This document shows, piece by piece, positions 32,812-40,460 of a stretch of DNA of 64,000 nucleotides. How positions within the stretch are numbered: the first letter of the stretch is position 1; each line of letters starts with the position of its first letter. The stretch lies in contig NZ_JAKZKX010000016.1 in NCBI RefSeq assembly GCF_022808715.1, forward strand, positions 1 to 64,000, in the 5' to 3' direction. Under the pieces are notes generated by a model that did no database searches, was not told the DNA's origin, and saw only the letters and a program-made list of their open reading frames with translations. This DNA comes from Fundidesulfovibrio agrisoli. Lineage in GTDB: Bacteria > Desulfobacterota > Desulfovibrionia > Desulfovibrionales > Desulfovibrionaceae. The position numbers and the translations under genes are program-made.

Positions 32812-35188
32812 AATTCTGAACATTCAGAACCTGCCACTGTGCGCTGCCGTTCAGAGTTTGGGCGAATTTTCCAATCTTCATCCCATCCACAACCCGCCCG
32901 GAATTGCGCTTGAGCCACTTTCCGAACTTACGGGTGTTGATGTCCCCTCGTTCACCGGCAATCGTGTCCAAGACCTCGGCAAGGGGGCTGTCCTCACTGT
33001 TGGCAGCCGTTTGGGCTACTTCCTTGATACTGCGGGGAGTCCGCCCGAACAGTTCCCACCACGCGTTCAGCAGCTCCCGCAGGGCAGAGGCTTCCGGGTC
33101 ATCGTCAATGATGGCCGCCCGGCTCTCGCAGGGGTCAGGCTCACCGGCCCAAACCAGTGCGTTGCGCACCAGCCCGGCCCACATGGAGAAACTGCCGAAC
33201 GGGGTTAGGGGCTGCTCTGGTTTGCCCGCCGCTAGGTAGCCCCGAATTATGACCAGCGCGGCAGATACGTACTGCTCGCGGTTCTTCATGGCCTCCACAA
33301 CGGGGTCGAAGTCGAACACGCGTTCTTCTGGCCTCTCCATGCACGGATCAAGGCGACACAGCAGCGCCCGCCTCGACAGGTCGCCCGCCAGGGTCAGGTT
33401 GTTGCCGTTGGCAGAGAACAGCGCCGTGTTTGGAATCTCAACATGACCACTAGTGCCAAGGGGGCGGACCTTGACCGTTTCCGACGTAATGGCCTGGCAG
33501 AGAAGGTCAGAGCCCAGCACGCCGTTGATGTTGTCCAGGTTGATGATTGGATCACCGCCCAGGAGACAGCCAGCAAGGCGCTTGTCCAGTTCGTCGGCAT
33601 CAGACGTGGCGGATAAGACCGCACTACGCCTGCCAGTTGCGAGGACAGCGGCAATATCCATCAGCGTAGACTTGCCAGAGCCGCGCACAGGGGCCGTAAT
33701 GGAGAAGAGCGGCACGAAATCCAGGGCCGGGCGTGCAATCGCCGTCAGGATGAGGGACAGAGCTACGCTCCGGTCAACGTTATTCACGAAGGAGAACCCG
33801 GCCAGGAGTTCCCGTAGGAGTGAGAGGGCAAAGGCCGCATCCTCGATCGTAGGCTTGTCAGGGATGTTTACGGTTAGGTTGTGAGCCACATAGTAGCCCG
33901 TGCCCGCATCGTGGCCCTGAGCCAGTACCAGGGAGCCGTCGGGCCGGATGGTCGGGCAGGCGACCACGCCCCGGAGAGCGGGAAAGGGCCAGAGCCCGGA
34001 ACGGGCAAGGATCGCATCGGCCACGGCAGCCGGTGGGTTGACCTGCCGCCAGTCATTGCTGCGCCCGTCGTAACGATCAAAACGGGCGTGCTTGGCTAGA
34101 ACCACCTGAATGAACGGCTTTTGCACGTCCCGAAGCACAACCGCGCCCTGAGGCCTCGCAATGCCGTGTTGTGAGGAGGCAGCCGGGAGGTTTCCAACGC
34201 GCCACAATTGGCCGCCGCGCTGGAATATGCGGTGCTCAGTGGGTAGGTCGGGCTGAGAAAGAACCCCCTCGCAGGCGTCCACCAGATCGGCAAGGTGGCC
34301 GTCCCGAATCAGGATCACCGGGAGTTGTTCGCTTGCCTGGGGGCTCGTCTGGGGTTCCCATTCCGATGCGGCTTTTGCGAGGGCAAGAAGCCCTTCACGT
34401 GTGCCGCCATTCGCCAGCCAGTCGGACACATCGCCCTTAGGCGGAAGTCCGGGTAGTTCCACAACCTTAACCAGGGCAGCGACACCGTGAAGGGCCTGAG
34501 CAACTGCCTGCGCGTGCTTTCTGCCCGGATCATCATTATCCGGCAGGATGCAGACACGCTTTCCTATGAAATGTGAACTGTATTCAGGTCGCCACTTGCC
34601 CGCGCCCTGTGCGTTGCACGTACCCACCAACCCTACCGCCTTCAGGGCGTCTGCGTCCTTCTCGCCTTCGACAATGAACACTGCGTCAGCCTTGAGCACT
34701 TCCGGTAGGTGGTAAGGGACAAGCTCGATGCCTTTGACGCTGTTTATCCAACCGCCGCGCCCGTCGGGCCTGCGCTGAGTGAAGTTCTTGGGCTCCCAGC
34801 GTGTGACTTGGAAGACAAGTCCCCCGTCCGCCCCGTGGTAGTCATAACTTGCCACCACCCTCCGACGTGGGACGACCGTTGGTTTCGCATGTTTGGTAGC
34901 GTCCACGCCTAGTTCGCAGGCGAGAGCCTCGGCGGCCTCAACCTGTCCAACGCCACGAACCGCAGCATACAGGCTTATGATGTCGCCCCCGCCTTCACCC
35001 GTGGCAAAATCCTTCCAGACCCCGGTACTTCTGTTCACACTGAAGGACCGTCCATCCCCACCCGCCAGTTCTGCGGCGGCGTACTGACCGCCAACAAAAC
35101 GGCCTCCGGGGACTAGGCGGGGAAGCAATGCGTCAGCGTTGGCTAGAGCGGCTTCCTTAACGCGGGGAAAATCTACGCGATGGCCCAT
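32810..35188 (-). CDS. Phage/satellite primase-helicase (Toprim + P-loop ATPase)
   Basis: This 792-residue protein has an N-terminal primase-like region (FSVNRSTGVWKDFATGEGGG DIISL) without the usual zinc cysteines. A Toprim domain follows, with FIVEGEKDADAL near 170 and ILPDNDDPGRKHA near 213, then an ATPase domain with Walker A ITAPVRGSGKSTLMD near 495 and Walker B-like GDPIINLDNIN near 550. The C-terminal 120 residues are helical. It should prime and unwind DNA for element replication. GTG 35191 and ATG 35188 are both possible; ATG overlaps the upstream stop as TGATG. This is the main replication gene of the element. Confidence 0.9.
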   Translation of the reverse strand: MGHRVDFPRVKEAALANADALLPRLVPGGRFVGGQYAAAELAGGDGRSFSVNRSTGVWKDFATGEGGGDIISLYAAVRGVGQVEAAEALACELGVDATKHAKPTVVPRRRVVASYDYHGADGGLVFQVTRWEPKNFTQRRPDGRGGWINSVKGIELVPYHLPEVLKADAVFIVEGEKDADALKAVGLVGTCNAQGAGKWRPEYSSHFIGKRVCILPDNDDPGRKHAQAVAQALHGVAALVKVVELPGLPPKGDVSDWLANGGTREGLLALAKAASEWEPQTSPQASEQLPVILIRDGHLADLVDACEGVLSQPDLPTEHRIFQRGGQLWRVGNLPAASSQHGIARPQGAVVLRDVQKPFIQVVLAKHARFDRYDGRSNDWRQVNPPAAVADAILARSGLWPFPALRGVVACPTIRPDGSLVLAQGHDAGTGYYVAHNLTVNIPDKPTIEDAAFALSLLRELLAGFSFVNNVDRSVALSLILTAIARPALDFVPLFSITAPVRGSGKSTLMDIAAVLATGRRSAVLSATSDADELDKRLAGCLLGGDPIINLDNINGVLGSDLLCQAITSETVKVRPLGTSGHVEIPNTALFSANGNNLTLAGDLSRRALLCRLDPCMERPEERVFDFDPVVEAMKNREQYVSAALVIIRGYLAAGKPEQPLTPFGSFSMWAGLVRNALVWAGEPDPCESRAAIIDDDPEASALRELLNAWWELFGRTPRSIKEVAQTAANSEDSPLAEVLDTIAGERGDINTRKFGKWLKRNSGRVVDGMKIGKFAQTLNGSAQWQVLNVQN

Positions 35189-35484
35189 CACTGTACGTCC
35201 CTACCCAGCACGTCAAATACCTGCTTGTACTCTAACCAATCATGATTTGGCGCGTGCCGCGCAAGCACGTTCAAGGTGTCGTTCATCACCCCCCAGAGAT
35301 AATCCTTGCACGCCTCGGACTTGAACGCGCTAACATGGTCTCCCTGTAAGGTCTTGTGGCTGGCAATCGCACTCAGCAGAACGCTGATGGTGGCTGCTTC
35401 GCCTATAGCCAGGACGAGGATGTCACCAGCTCTCTTGATGACGGCAGGGTCAAGTACAACCTGTTCAATCTCGCCGCTGCTCAT
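35188..35484 (-). CDS. Small phage protein A of a paralogous-looking pair
   Basis: This 98-residue acidic helical protein (MSSGEIEQVVLDPAVIKRAG start) contains KDYLWGVMNDTLNVLARHAP. It resembles the upstream protein (YFFMILRDLVGVMAKYAPE at the same relative place), suggesting the two are diverged duplicates. The ATG overlaps the upstream stop (ATGA), and its TGA overlaps the primase start. Function unknown. Confidence 0.65.
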   Translation of the reverse strand: MSSGEIEQVVLDPAVIKRAGDILVLAIGEAATISVLLSAIASHKTLQGDHVSAFKSEACKDYLWGVMNDTLNVLARHAPNHDWLEYKQVFDVLGRDVQ

Positions 35485-35801
35485 TGCTGCACCACCAGGC
35501 TGCCGCACAGGATGTCGTGAATCTCCCCGTAACCGCTCTCGGGGGCATATTTCGCCATAACACCGACAAGGTCGCGGAGGATCATGAAGAAATATTCCGA
35601 TTCAAGACCATACATGGCTGCAGCAGATTCATTGCCACTGGCCCGACTGCTCCGCATCATATCCGTTGAATGCACCGACATTTGAGCTATTGTGCGGATG
35701 TGGGGGATCAAAACAGAGGAAACGATCTTCTGTGCTTCTTCTCTAACGTGGGCACAGGTGGGGTCATCATGCGCCCGGTCTGGGCCTGGATTGAATGACA
35801 T
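35481..35801 (-). CDS. Small phage protein B of a paralogous-looking pair
   Basis: This 106-residue helical protein (MSFNPGPDRAHDDPTCAHVR start) contains SEYFFMILRDLVGVMAKYAP and GYGEIHDIL. It shares the pattern of aromatic, hydrophobic and AKYAP/ARHAP residues with its downstream neighbour. GGAGA is 7 bases before the ATG. Function unknown. It is the first gene of the primase operon, and the intergenic region upstream holds a rightward small-RNA candidate. Confidence 0.65.
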   Translation of the reverse strand: MSFNPGPDRAHDDPTCAHVREEAQKIVSSVLIPHIRTIAQMSVHSTDMMRSSRASGNESAAAMYGLESEYFFMILRDLVGVMAKYAPESGYGEIHDILCGSLVVQQ

Positions 35802-35830
35802 GTGATTTTCTCCGGCCAACGTCAAAATAC

Positions 35831-35944
35831 TTGACGCCAGGGCAGGGCATGGCTAGAAGGAAGCCGTTGCCCTGTAAAAGGGTTTACGATTTGACCAACA
35901 CGCCCGAACTGCCGCCAAGCATAGATCGGGCGTTTTGGTTTTTT
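35831..35944 (+). ncRNA. Candidate small RNA (promoter plus terminator cassette) opposite the phage operon
   Basis: TTGACG (35831-35836), a 17-base spacer and TAGAAG (35854-35859) form a fair sigma-70 promoter on the plus strand. About 35 bases after the predicted start comes a stem of 12 pairs with one mismatch (35895-35907 with 35926-35938) followed by TTTTTT, a good terminator. The predicted RNA is about 80 bases and contains no open frame. It runs against the flanking minus-strand genes without overlapping either coding region. All of this is prediction from sequence. Confidence 0.5.
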
Positions 35945-35985
35945 GACTTCTGCCGATTTCCTCAGTCTTCACCTCCCGACAGTCC

Positions 35986-36186
35986 CTAACTAGCCTTGCG
36001 ACTAGCAAGGATGCCCTCTCTTATGCGTTGAAACTCTCGCACCACATGAGACGGTATCGGACGGTATTCGTTGAGATACTGACCCACTGAAGGAACAGAG
36101 TAGCCGACCTGTTGTGCAACCCGGTGTTGCGTCATGCCGTTCTCAGTGAAAAATTGCTTCCATTCGACTCCGCGTGTTGGGCTCAT
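35986..36186 (-). CDS. Small HTH DNA-binding protein (Cro-like)
   Basis: This 66-residue protein contains MTQHRVAQQVGYSVPSVGQY then LNEYRPIPSHVVREFQRI, an XRE-type helix-turn-helix. GGGGGAGG stands directly before the ATG, with a rather short spacing. As the leftward-facing small repressor next to the replication operon it is a plausible Cro/anti-repressor counterpart of the XRE gene at 26220. A tentative longer frame upstream (36183-36410) overlaps this start but looks spurious. Confidence 0.75.
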   Translation of the reverse strand: MSPTRGVEWKQFFTENGMTQHRVAQQVGYSVPSVGQYLNEYRPIPSHVVREFQRIREGILASRKAS

Positions 36187-36361
36187 GCCTCCCCCTTTGA
36201 CTGGATTCTTCTTCTGGTTCTTCTCGTGCTTAGCAATAAAAAAACACCAACGAGAATCAAGTCACCTGTGATTGGAAAGTGACATATGATTTTAAGCGCC
36301 TGCGTTGTCCCTTCCCTGTGACGGATTGTAAGCAGGCGGGGACGAAGTTTTTTATGCCTTT

Positions 36362-36589
36362 CTAGTTCACCTGCTGGCTTACTGCGGATTGCACCCACCT
36401 CATCGAGCACCCGAGGATAGCGCGTATCTCGCCGTTGCTATGCCCCTTGAGGTGCAGAGCGACGATCCTGTCCCGCAGGCACGGCCCCTCGCCCGGGGGC
36501 TCCGGGATGCGCTGGCCTCCACAGGAGCGCATAAGCTCCAGGGCCTTGTCCTTGCCCAACATGGTAATCAGGAGTTCACGCGACGGCAT
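36362..36589 (-). CDS. HTH protein (Mor/resolvase-like helix-turn-helix)
   Basis: This protein is about 75 residues. From ATG 36589 it runs MPSRELLITMLGKDKALELM and ends LRDRIVALHLKGHSNGEIRA then ILGCSMRWVQSAVSQQVN, a trihelical DNA-binding motif like the C-termini of Mor activators or Hin-type resolvases. GGGGGG is 7-12 bases upstream. It overlaps the end of the excisionase-like gene by 14 bases, so the two are coupled. The exact family is uncertain. Confidence 0.65.
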   Translation of the reverse strand: MPSRELLITMLGKDKALELMRSCGGQRIPEPPGEGPCLRDRIVALHLKGHSNGEIRAILGCSMRWVQSAVSQQVN

Positions 36590-36866
36590 CTGCACGCCCC
36601 CCACCGGCACGTGAAGATGCGCGGTGTTTTACCTCAAGCTGGTTTAGCCAGCGAATAAGAGCTTCGCGGGTGTAGGCGACCTTGCCGCCGATGACGAGTG
36701 ATTCAGGCCCTAGCCCGGCTGCGTCACGGTTCTGGAGGGTGCCGCGAGAGAAAGGCAAGCCGGGGTTTGTGTTGTACTGCGTCCAGCGGTGCCGCCAATA
36801 AAGGGCCGGTCCCACCGGGGGTTCGGGGAGGACTTCCCCCCAGTCGAAGCCGATACTGTTTACCAT
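36576..36866 (-). CDS. Excisionase/AlpA-like winged-helix protein
   Basis: This 96-residue protein has a MerR-like winged helix near its C-terminus: LPFSRGTLQNRDAAGLGPES and VIGGKVAYTREALIRWLNQL, the usual AlpA/Xis architecture. GGGAG is 8 bases before the ATG. It lies between the integrase side and the replication genes, which fits a recombination directionality factor or an AlpA-type activator. The Ala/Gly/Arg-rich tail after residue 80 looks disordered. Confidence 0.75.
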   Translation of the reverse strand: MVNSIGFDWGEVLPEPPVGPALYWRHRWTQYNTNPGLPFSRGTLQNRDAAGLGPESLVIGGKVAYTREALIRWLNQLEVKHRASSRAGGGRADAVA

Positions 36867-36953
36867 TCAAACACTCCCAGTTGAGGTTCAACAACAGAGC
36901 GCACCGATCCTGTGGCGCGTGCCCGCACCATGTCTGTGGCTCCAGCCTAGTTG

Positions 36954-37063
36954 TTGACTCGGGGAAGGGAGGGAAGTTAAGAGGTATGTGTGACTCTTGG
37001 CTCGCTCCCTGTAGCGGCCATCCGTTTCTAGCCCGTGGGTCTGGTACACCCACGGGCTTTTTC
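36954..37063 (+). ncRNA. Second candidate small RNA with terminator
   Basis: TTGACT at 36954-36959 with a weak TAAGAG at 36978-36983 could start a transcript near 36990. An 11-bp perfect stem AGCCCGTGGGT (37030-37040) with 37048-37058 is followed by TTTTT. The terminator only works rightwards, although both neighbouring genes are leftward, so a rightward transcript must exist or have existed. It contains no open frame of note. The -10 match is poor, so the start is uncertain. Confidence 0.4.
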
Positions 37064-37087
37064 GTTGGCCGCTCCCCAGCTATCAAA

Positions 37088-37489
37088 TCATTGTTCGCTC
37101 TTCTTCGACCTCTTCGCGTCTATGCCATCGTTAAGGTTGGCAACAAAGAGCCCGCTGTCTGTGTCCTCTTCAAGAGGATAGCGCATCGTCTTGCCCTCGA
37201 AGTCCACGGAAAACTTGTCCAGTGTTCCGCGCGCAGAGACAATAATGCCCTTCTGTCGTTCAGTGGCGGGGAGCGCTCCTTGTTCTGATTGCTCGTCCAG
37301 GAATTTGAAGACCAGCAACTTCCGCTCTCTGATGTACCCAAGTTTTACGAAAGGCTTCTTCTTAAGCTCGAATCGGTTGACGGCATCCGCCGAGAAGTTG
37401 ATTAAGCCACGCGGCCAAATGGTGATTGTGTAGCTGCTTCCGGTCGGCGGAGAGTTGTCCCACTCGATGGCGTCCAGGCTTATTTTCAT
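37088..37489 (-). CDS. Hypothetical accessory protein, 133 residues
   Basis: MKISLDAIEWDNSPPTGSSY opens a beta-rich protein (LINFSADAVNRFELKKKPFV, GIIVSARGTLDKFSVDFEGK) with a charged C-terminal tail KRSKKSEQ. AGGAG is 8 bases before the ATG. It lies alone between the excisionase-like gene and the integrase, a usual spot for cargo genes. Lower GC than the chromosome. No family recognised. The 282 bases between this gene and the integrase (37490-37771) hold nothing I can support. Confidence 0.7.
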   Translation of the reverse strand: MKISLDAIEWDNSPPTGSSYTITIWPRGLINFSADAVNRFELKKKPFVKLGYIRERKLLVFKFLDEQSEQGALPATERQKGIIVSARGTLDKFSVDFEGKTMRYPLEEDTDSGLFVANLNDGIDAKRSKKSEQ

Positions 37490-37771
37490 TTGTGGCTCCT
37501 GTGCTAATGGATGTACACAGAATTTTCCTGAAAGTCAAATTGCTGTCCAAGGCGTCGCTGTGTGCGCCTGATTAGTCCAGATTAAAGAGTCCTTGCTGTA
37601 CCCTCATGTGTGGGGCTAAAATATCAAAAAAAAACCAAAGCACAATGCCCTTGTGGATCAAGCAATGGTGCGGGTTCACGGGCAACCTGTCCCGTCCAGT
37701 TCGGGGGGCCGCCCCTGTTCGGGAAGGATATTTGCCCCGGTTGTATGCGCGGCGTCGAAGAGGGGGGAGGG

Positions 37772-38986
37772 TCAACCTTGCACGAGTTGGCCGGGCTTCT
37801 TTGTGGCTTGTTTTTTATGGGATTCCAGGGTGTCCAGGGCTTGTTTGAAGTGGTCGGGGGCGAGGTGGCTGTAGCGCTCGGTCATGGCGGTGGTTGAGTG
37901 TCCAAGCAAGCGTCCGACGGTGATAAGCGGAACGCCATTTTGTACAAGCCATGATGCGAACGTGTGGCGAAGGGTGTGGAAGACAACCTTCTGACGGGAG
38001 TCCACGATCTCATCATTCAAACCAAGGTCGCTGACAACCTTGGTGAAGGTTTGGCTTATCTGTCCGACCTTTACGCCCGTTTCGGATGGAAACACCAGGG
38101 GGTTACCGTTTGCCGCAGGCTTTCGCTCTGAGAGCATGGCGCGCACAGCGTCGGTCATTGGAACTTGCCTAGTCTTGCCGCTCTTGGTGTCGCGCAGGGT
38201 CAAAACACCGCAATCAAAATCAACGTCCGGCCAGGCGAGGGAGAACACCTCCCCCGCGCGAAGTCCAGCATACAGGGAGAGTAGGGCCATGTCGTGGACG
38301 CCGAGGGAACGTTTCTTGAGTGCCGTCAAGAGCTGTTCGGCTTCCTCAGCTGTGAGAAAACGGGTGCGGCGGTTGTCAGCTTTCGGCGCGGAGACTTTGG
38401 CGGCGGGGCTGGTTCCACTGAATAAGTCGTGGTCACGGGCGAAGTTGAACAGCTGACGGATCACCGCCAGCACGTATGCTGCGCTCCTGGGGGCTCGCCC
38501 AGCATCTAGAACATTGCGCTTAATGCGCTCCAGGTGGATAGGGGCTACATCCTTGAGGGGCTTCGCGCCAATGACGGGAGAAATCCATAAGCGCCATACT
38601 TGCTCCTCTTTGGCGCACGTCCTAGCGGCCTTGTTCGTCTTGGTGAGTGGGTAGTAGCGCTCCCACGCCTGGGCGACAGTTACTCCAGCCCTTGCGGCCT
38701 CAATTTCCTCTTCTTGGCGTGCGGCTCTTGCCGCATCCGCCTCGGCGCGCTGTTCAGCCAGGGTGACAGCGCCCTTGCCGGTGCGCTTGGCCTCTTTGAG
38801 TTCCGCCAGTCGGGCCGATGCCTTGGCCTCGGTCATGCCCTCGGAAGCCCAGCCCAGCGCCTCTTCCTTGTCTTTTCCGTTCAGCTTGTACCTGATGAAG
38901 AAATACCGGTCAGGCTTCACGCCGTGCTTGCGGGTGGGGTGTTCGCGGTAACGTACTCCAGGGAATTTGCTTTTGATGTAGCCCAT
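37772..38986 (-). CDS. int: Tyrosine-type site-specific integrase
   Basis: This 404-residue recombinase has an N-terminal arm-binding domain (MGYIKSKFPGVRYREHPTRK), a SAM-like core-binding domain (about 110-200) and a catalytic domain with the full R-H-R-H-Y set: GLRAGE (Arg near 246), HTLRHTFASWL (His, Arg near 345), LGH and the nucleophile in TERYSHL near 377. Its start is 145 bases from the right attachment repeat and it reads into the element, the standard arrangement for tRNA-targeting integrases. An ATG at 38986 follows upstream bases without a strong ribosome site, so the start could vary. Confidence 0.96.
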   Translation of the reverse strand: MGYIKSKFPGVRYREHPTRKHGVKPDRYFFIRYKLNGKDKEEALGWASEGMTEAKASARLAELKEAKRTGKGAVTLAEQRAEADAARAARQEEEIEAARAGVTVAQAWERYYPLTKTNKAARTCAKEEQVWRLWISPVIGAKPLKDVAPIHLERIKRNVLDAGRAPRSAAYVLAVIRQLFNFARDHDLFSGTSPAAKVSAPKADNRRTRFLTAEEAEQLLTALKKRSLGVHDMALLSLYAGLRAGEVFSLAWPDVDFDCGVLTLRDTKSGKTRQVPMTDAVRAMLSERKPAANGNPLVFPSETGVKVGQISQTFTKVVSDLGLNDEIVDSRQKVVFHTLRHTFASWLVQNGVPLITVGRLLGHSTTAMTERYSHLAPDHFKQALDTLESHKKQATKKPGQLVQG

Positions 38987-39131
38987 TGGCTTGCCCCGCT
39001 TTTGCCCCGCGTTTTCTTGTGAACATGGGTAAATTTTGGTGAAGGCGTGTGAAGATATTTATTGCATAACAGCTTGTATGTCAACGGATTGTGTATGTGT
39101 GGGTGAAGGGAGGTGAAGCCTGGGCTAAAGA

Positions 39132-39186
<55 letters not shown>

Positions 39187-39189
<3 letters not shown>

Positions 39190-39226
39190 GTTTAGGTGAA
39201 CAGCCTAAGCCCCTGATTTCGTTTTT
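39187..39226 (+). terminator. Displaced copy of the tRNA-Lys terminator
   Basis: GGGGTTTAGG (39187-39196) pairs with CCTAAGCCCC (39204-39213), including one G-U pair, followed by TGATTTCGTTTTTT. Compared with the left copy the stem keeps pairing through an A-T to G-C double change. Probably the original chromosomal terminator, now orphaned. Confidence 0.75.
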
Positions 39227-39347
39227 TGGGTTATTATTCATTTCATCACGGGACGCTCCGCCATAGGCGGTGTCGAATCCTCCGTGCGTCCGCCGGTGCC
39301 CGCAAGTCTGGCGCTGTGCGGGGCAACAGCACCCACCCCCTCCCCGA

Positions 39348-40460
39348 TTACTCCAGCCCGCGCCGGAAGAACCACCCCGCCAGGGCCAACGTGGCCACGG
39401 CGATGACCGCCAGCGGCCATACCGCCTCCGCGGCCATGTCGAAAGGCATGCCCTTGAGCATGACCCCGCGCACGACCGGCAGGAAGTGGCGCATGGGGTT
39501 GGCGTAGGCGGCCGCCTGCAGCACCTGGGGCATGGTCTCGAGGGGCGTGGCGAAGCCCGAGAGCAGGGTGGCCGGGATCATGAAGGTGAACGTGCCCAGG
39601 ATTGCCTGCTGCTGGGTGTTGCACAGCGAGGAGATGAACAGGCCGAAGCCCACCACGGAGAAGAGATAGAGCGCCAGGCATACGGCCAGGGTCCAAAGCG
39701 AGCCCACGCACGGCACGCGGAACAGCAGGATGGCCGCGGCGACGATGAAAACGCTCTCCGCGCATCCCAGGATCATGGCCGGCAGGGTCTTGCCCGCCAG
39801 GATCTCCCACGGGGAGAGGGGCGAGACCAGCAACTGGTCGAAGGTGCCCAGCTCGCGTTCGCGGGCAACGGAGAGCGACGTGACCACCAGCCCCACCACC
39901 ATGCTCAGCATGCCGATGAGGTTCGGCACCGTGAACCAGAGGTAATCCAGGTTCGGGTTGAACCAGTTGCGGGCCGCCAGGACCGTCCGCGCGCCCGGCT
40001 GCCCGGCCAGCCTGGCCAGGTCTTCGTTGTAGCGGGTCACGATGAGCTCCGAGTATCCCTCCACGATCTGGGCCGCGTTGCTGCGCCTGCCGTCGAGGAT
40101 GAGCTGGGCGGTCGCCTGCCGTCCGGCGGCCACCCCGCGCGAGAAACCCTCGTCGATGACCAGGACGGCCATGGCCCGGCTGCTCTCCAGGGCCGGGGCC
40201 ACGTCCGCCTGGGCGTGCAGCGCGAAGACCCTGGTGAAGTAGGGCGAACCGGCGAAGCGCTGGGCCAGCTCCACCGCGTCCTTGCCGCCGTCCTTGTCCA
40301 GCACGGCCAGGTCGACGTTCTTCACCTCCAGCGTTGCCGCGAACGAGAACACGGCCAGCAGCAGCAGAGGCGGCAGGATGAGGGCCATGCGGCTCTTCCT
40401 GTCGCGCAGCACGGCCAGCAGCTCCTTGATTACAAGCGCGCGGATGCGTGGGCCGTTCAT
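39348..40460 (-). CDS. ybhR: ABC-2 type exporter permease (YbhR-like)
   Basis: This 370-residue ABC-2 permease has an N-terminal TM (about 23-42), a large extracytoplasmic region (about 45-180) and five further TMs after TVPNLIGMLSMVVGLVVTSL. The motif ARERELGTFDQLLVSPLSPW is typical of the YadH/YbhS/YbhR group. Length and order match E. coli YbhR (368 residues). The ATG overlaps the ybhS stop (ATGA). The YbhFSR transporter exports cationic drugs and affects Na+/Li+ and tetracycline-type resistance in E. coli; the substrate here is unknown. Confidence 0.9.
   Translation of the reverse strand: MNGPRIRALVIKELLAVLRDRKSRMALILPPLLLLAVFSFAATLEVKNVDLAVLDKDGGKDAVELAQRFAGSPYFTRVFALHAQADVAPALESSRAMAVLVIDEGFSRGVAAGRQATAQLILDGRRSNAAQIVEGYSELIVTRYNEDLARLAGQPGARTVLAARNWFNPNLDYLWFTVPNLIGMLSMVVGLVVTSLSVARERELGTFDQLLVSPLSPWEILAGKTLPAMILGCAESVFIVAAAILLFRVPCVGSLWTLAVCLALYLFSVVGFGLFISSLCNTQQQAILGTFTFMIPATLLSGFATPLETMPQVLQAAAYANPMRHFLPVVRGVMLKGMPFDMAAEAVWPLAVIAVATLALAGWFFRRGLE

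Noticed and set aside
36183-36410. 75-codon minus-strand frame before the HTH gene
   Set aside because: It overlaps the neighbouring HTH gene by 49 bases and crosses an AT-rich probable promoter region; the start has no ribosome site.
37606-37897. Plus-strand frame with several cysteines (CPCGSSNGAG, CPGC)
   Set aside because: It looks zinc-ribbon-like at first, but it runs over the 3' end of the integrase, has no ribosome site and lacks regular Cys pairing.
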